Assembly: GCA_903876615.1 (NCBI GenBank)
Contig: CAIRAS010000168.1
Span: 1 to 6,706 of the forward strand
Direction of reading: 5' to 3'
DNA length: 6,706 nt
Source: an uncultured Holophagaceae bacterium
Lineage (GTDB): Bacteria; Acidobacteriota; Holophagae; Holophagales; Holophagaceae
Part shown: positions 5,226-6,706 of the stretch, piece by piece
How the letters are laid out: each line of letters begins with the position of its first letter
How positions within the stretch are numbered: the stretch's first letter is position 1
Translations under genes and position numbers: made by a program
The notes under the pieces: generated by a model
Database searches by the model: none
Told to the model about the DNA's origin: nothing
Seen by the model: the letters and a program-made list of their open reading frames with translations, nothing else

Positions 5226-6706
5226 ATGACCCAGCCGAACCTGCTGCCCAGCCTCGAGCGCTACGCCAGCAAGGTCTGCACGGCCGAGGAGGCCGTGGCC
5301 CGCATCCAGCCGGGCCAGCGCGTCTTCCTGGGCACCGCCTGCGCCAGCCCCCGGGCCCTGGTGGCCGCGCTGGAGACCATGAAGCGGCCGCCCGCGGACC
5401 TGGAGCTGCTGCACTTCATCACCACGGATACCGTGCCCCATGACGCCGAGGGCCGCTGCACCACGCGGTTCCGGCACCGCAGCTTCTACGTGGGCTCGGA
5501 CATCCGGGCCGCCATCCGGCAGGGCCTCGCGGAGTACGTGCCCATCTCCCTGGCCCAGGTGCCCCAGCTCATCCAGCTGGGCCGTATCCCCGTGGACGTG
5601 GCCCTCATCCAGGTCACCCCGCCGGACGAGTTCGGCTACGTGAGCCTGGGGGTCTCCGTGGACATTGTGGCCGCGGCGGTGGAGAAGGCGAAGCTGGTGC
5701 TGGCGGAGGTGAATCCGGCCATGCCCTGGAGCATGGGGGAGACCACCCTGCATGTGAGCGAGATCGACGCCCTGGTCCTCGTGGACACCCCGGTGATCGA
5801 ATACATCCATCCGGTGGCCAAGGGCGCGGTGGTGGAGCGCATCGCCCAGTACATCGCCGGGATCATTGATGACGGCTCCACCCTCCAGATCGGCATCGGG
5901 CGCATTCCCGAGCAGGCGCTGAAGTACCTCGGCGATCGCAAGGACCTGGGCATCCACTCCGCCGTGATCACGGACTCCGTGATCCCCCTGCTGGAGAAGG
6001 GCATCCTCACCGGCAAGCTGAAGTCCATGGCCCGGACCCGCATCGTGGCCAGCTTCCTCCTGGGTACCCGGCGGCTCTACGACCTGGTGCACCGCAACCC
6101 GCTCTTCTCGCTTCAGCCCATCCAGACGGTCTGCGATCCCTACACGCTTGCGACCCAGACCCGCATGGTCGCCATCACCCAGGCCTTCACCATGGACCTC
6201 ACGGGCCAGGTCTGCACGGACCAGCTCGACGGCGAGTTCTACGGCGGCCTGGAAGCCCAGGCGGCCTTTCTGCGCGGCGCGGCGCGCTCGCCTGGGGGCA
6301 AGCCCATTGTCTGCCTCTCCTCCACCAACGATGACGCGTCCATGTCGCGCATCCGCCCCCAGCTGCTGGCGGGGGAGGGCGTGAGCATCGCTCGCACGGA
6401 TGTCCACTACGTCATCACCGAATATGGCATTGCCTACCTCTTCGGAAAGTCCATCCGGGAGCGGACCATCGCCCTCATCGAGCTGGCCCATCCGAAGTTC
6501 CGCCCCTGGCTCATGGAGGAGGCCAAGCAGCTGGGCTACCTGCCCGCGGACCAGCGCCTGGAGAACCTGCGCAGCTACCCCGTGGAGGAGGAGCGCACCT
6601 ACATGCTCAAGGGGGGCCGCCAGGTGCTGCTGCGCCCCGCCAAGGCCAGCGACGGCGACGCCATCCGGGGCATCTTCCACCACCTGTCGAAGGACGACGT
6701 CTACAC
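5226..6706 (+). CDS. Acetyl-CoA hydrolase/CoA-transferase family protein fused to a GNAT domain, 3' partial
   Basis: The frame is open from ATG 5226 to the window end (493 complete residues), so the gene is cut at its 3' end. Residues about 15-440 form a two-domain class I CoA-transferase of the acetyl-CoA hydrolase / 4-hydroxybutyrate CoA-transferase family. Visible landmarks are AEVNPAMPWSMGE (about 160-172), the CoA-binding GIGRIP (223-228) and the YVITEYGIAYLFGKS stretch near 398-412. From about residue 467 (VLLRPAKASDGDAI) a GNAT acetyltransferase domain begins. This matches a known bifunctional architecture of CoA-transferase plus GNAT. The position of the usual catalytic Glu after GIHS is Ala246. 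An in-frame stop at 5166-5168 and no other ATG, GTG or TTG between fix the start, although the ribosome binding site is poor. The gene is head to head with the Sir2-like gene, suggesting a shared acyl-CoA or protein-acylation theme. Confidence 0.88.
   Translation, partial: MTQPNLLPSLERYASKVCTAEEAVARIQPGQRVFLGTACASPRALVAALETMKRPPADLELLHFITTDTVPHDAEGRCTTRFRHRSFYVGSDIRAAIRQGLAEYVPISLAQVPQLIQLGRIPVDVALIQVTPPDEFGYVSLGVSVDIVAAAVEKAKLVLAEVNPAMPWSMGETTLHVSEIDALVLVDTPVIEYIHPVAKGAVVERIAQYIAGIIDDGSTLQIGIGRIPEQALKYLGDRKDLGIHSAVITDSVIPLLEKGILTGKLKSMARTRIVASFLLGTRRLYDLVHRNPLFSLQPIQTVCDPYTLATQTRMVAITQAFTMDLTGQVCTDQLDGEFYGGLEAQAAFLRGAARSPGGKPIVCLSSTNDDASMSRIRPQLLAGEGVSIARTDVHYVITEYGIAYLFGKSIRERTIALIELAHPKFRPWLMEEAKQLGYLPADQRLENLRSYPVEEERTYMLKGGRQVLLRPAKASDGDAIRGIFHHLSKDDVY

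Noticed and set aside
5115..6683. Minus-strand open frame (522 codons) opposite the CoA-transferase gene
   Set aside because: The plus-strand frame has clear CoA-transferase and GNAT motifs. The minus frame is His/Gly/Asp/Val-rich with no domain and begins inside the plus gene.

Overview
The window is about two-thirds G+C, gene-dense and strongly codon-biased. It carries a small multiheme c-type cytochrome, secreted proteins, and an acyl-CoA transferase fused to the start of a GNAT domain. This mix resembles anaerobic or metal-reducing soil and sediment bacteria such as Holophagaceae/Geothrix-type Acidobacteriota or Geobacter-like Desulfobacterota. That placement is an impression from gene content and protein style, not a database result. 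I see no mobile element, CRISPR array, tRNA or rRNA.

Layout. Positions 1-1080 hold two plus-strand genes: the 3' part of a TauE/SafE (TSUP) membrane transporter and a small exported pentaheme cytochrome c. Converging on them, with only 2 bases between stop codons, is a run of four minus-strand genes (5073 down to 1083). In transcription order these are a Sir2-family protein, a secreted 433-residue protein of unknown function, a small secreted protein with four EF-hands, and a PLP-dependent methionine gamma-lyase/cystathionine gamma-synthase family enzyme. Divergent from the Sir2 gene, across a 152-base intergenic region, is a plus-strand acetyl-CoA hydrolase/transferase-type gene. Its reading frame runs off the window just after entering a C-terminal GNAT acetyltransferase domain.

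How they may work together. The CoA-transferase/GNAT gene and the Sir2-like gene sit head to head and would normally suggest an acyl-CoA / protein acylation / deacylation theme. Both are odd. The Sir2 protein keeps its zinc ribbon and the class III Tyr/Arg pair, but has lost the catalytic His, the Gln of the TQN motif and much of the NAD-binding signature. The CoA-transferase has Ala where class I CoA-transferases usually carry the catalytic Glu. The secreted unknown protein and the EF-hand protein are 46 bases apart and probably cotranscribed. The PLP enzyme has a 5' leader hairpin whose 10-bp stem buries its ribosome binding site, a possible translational switch.
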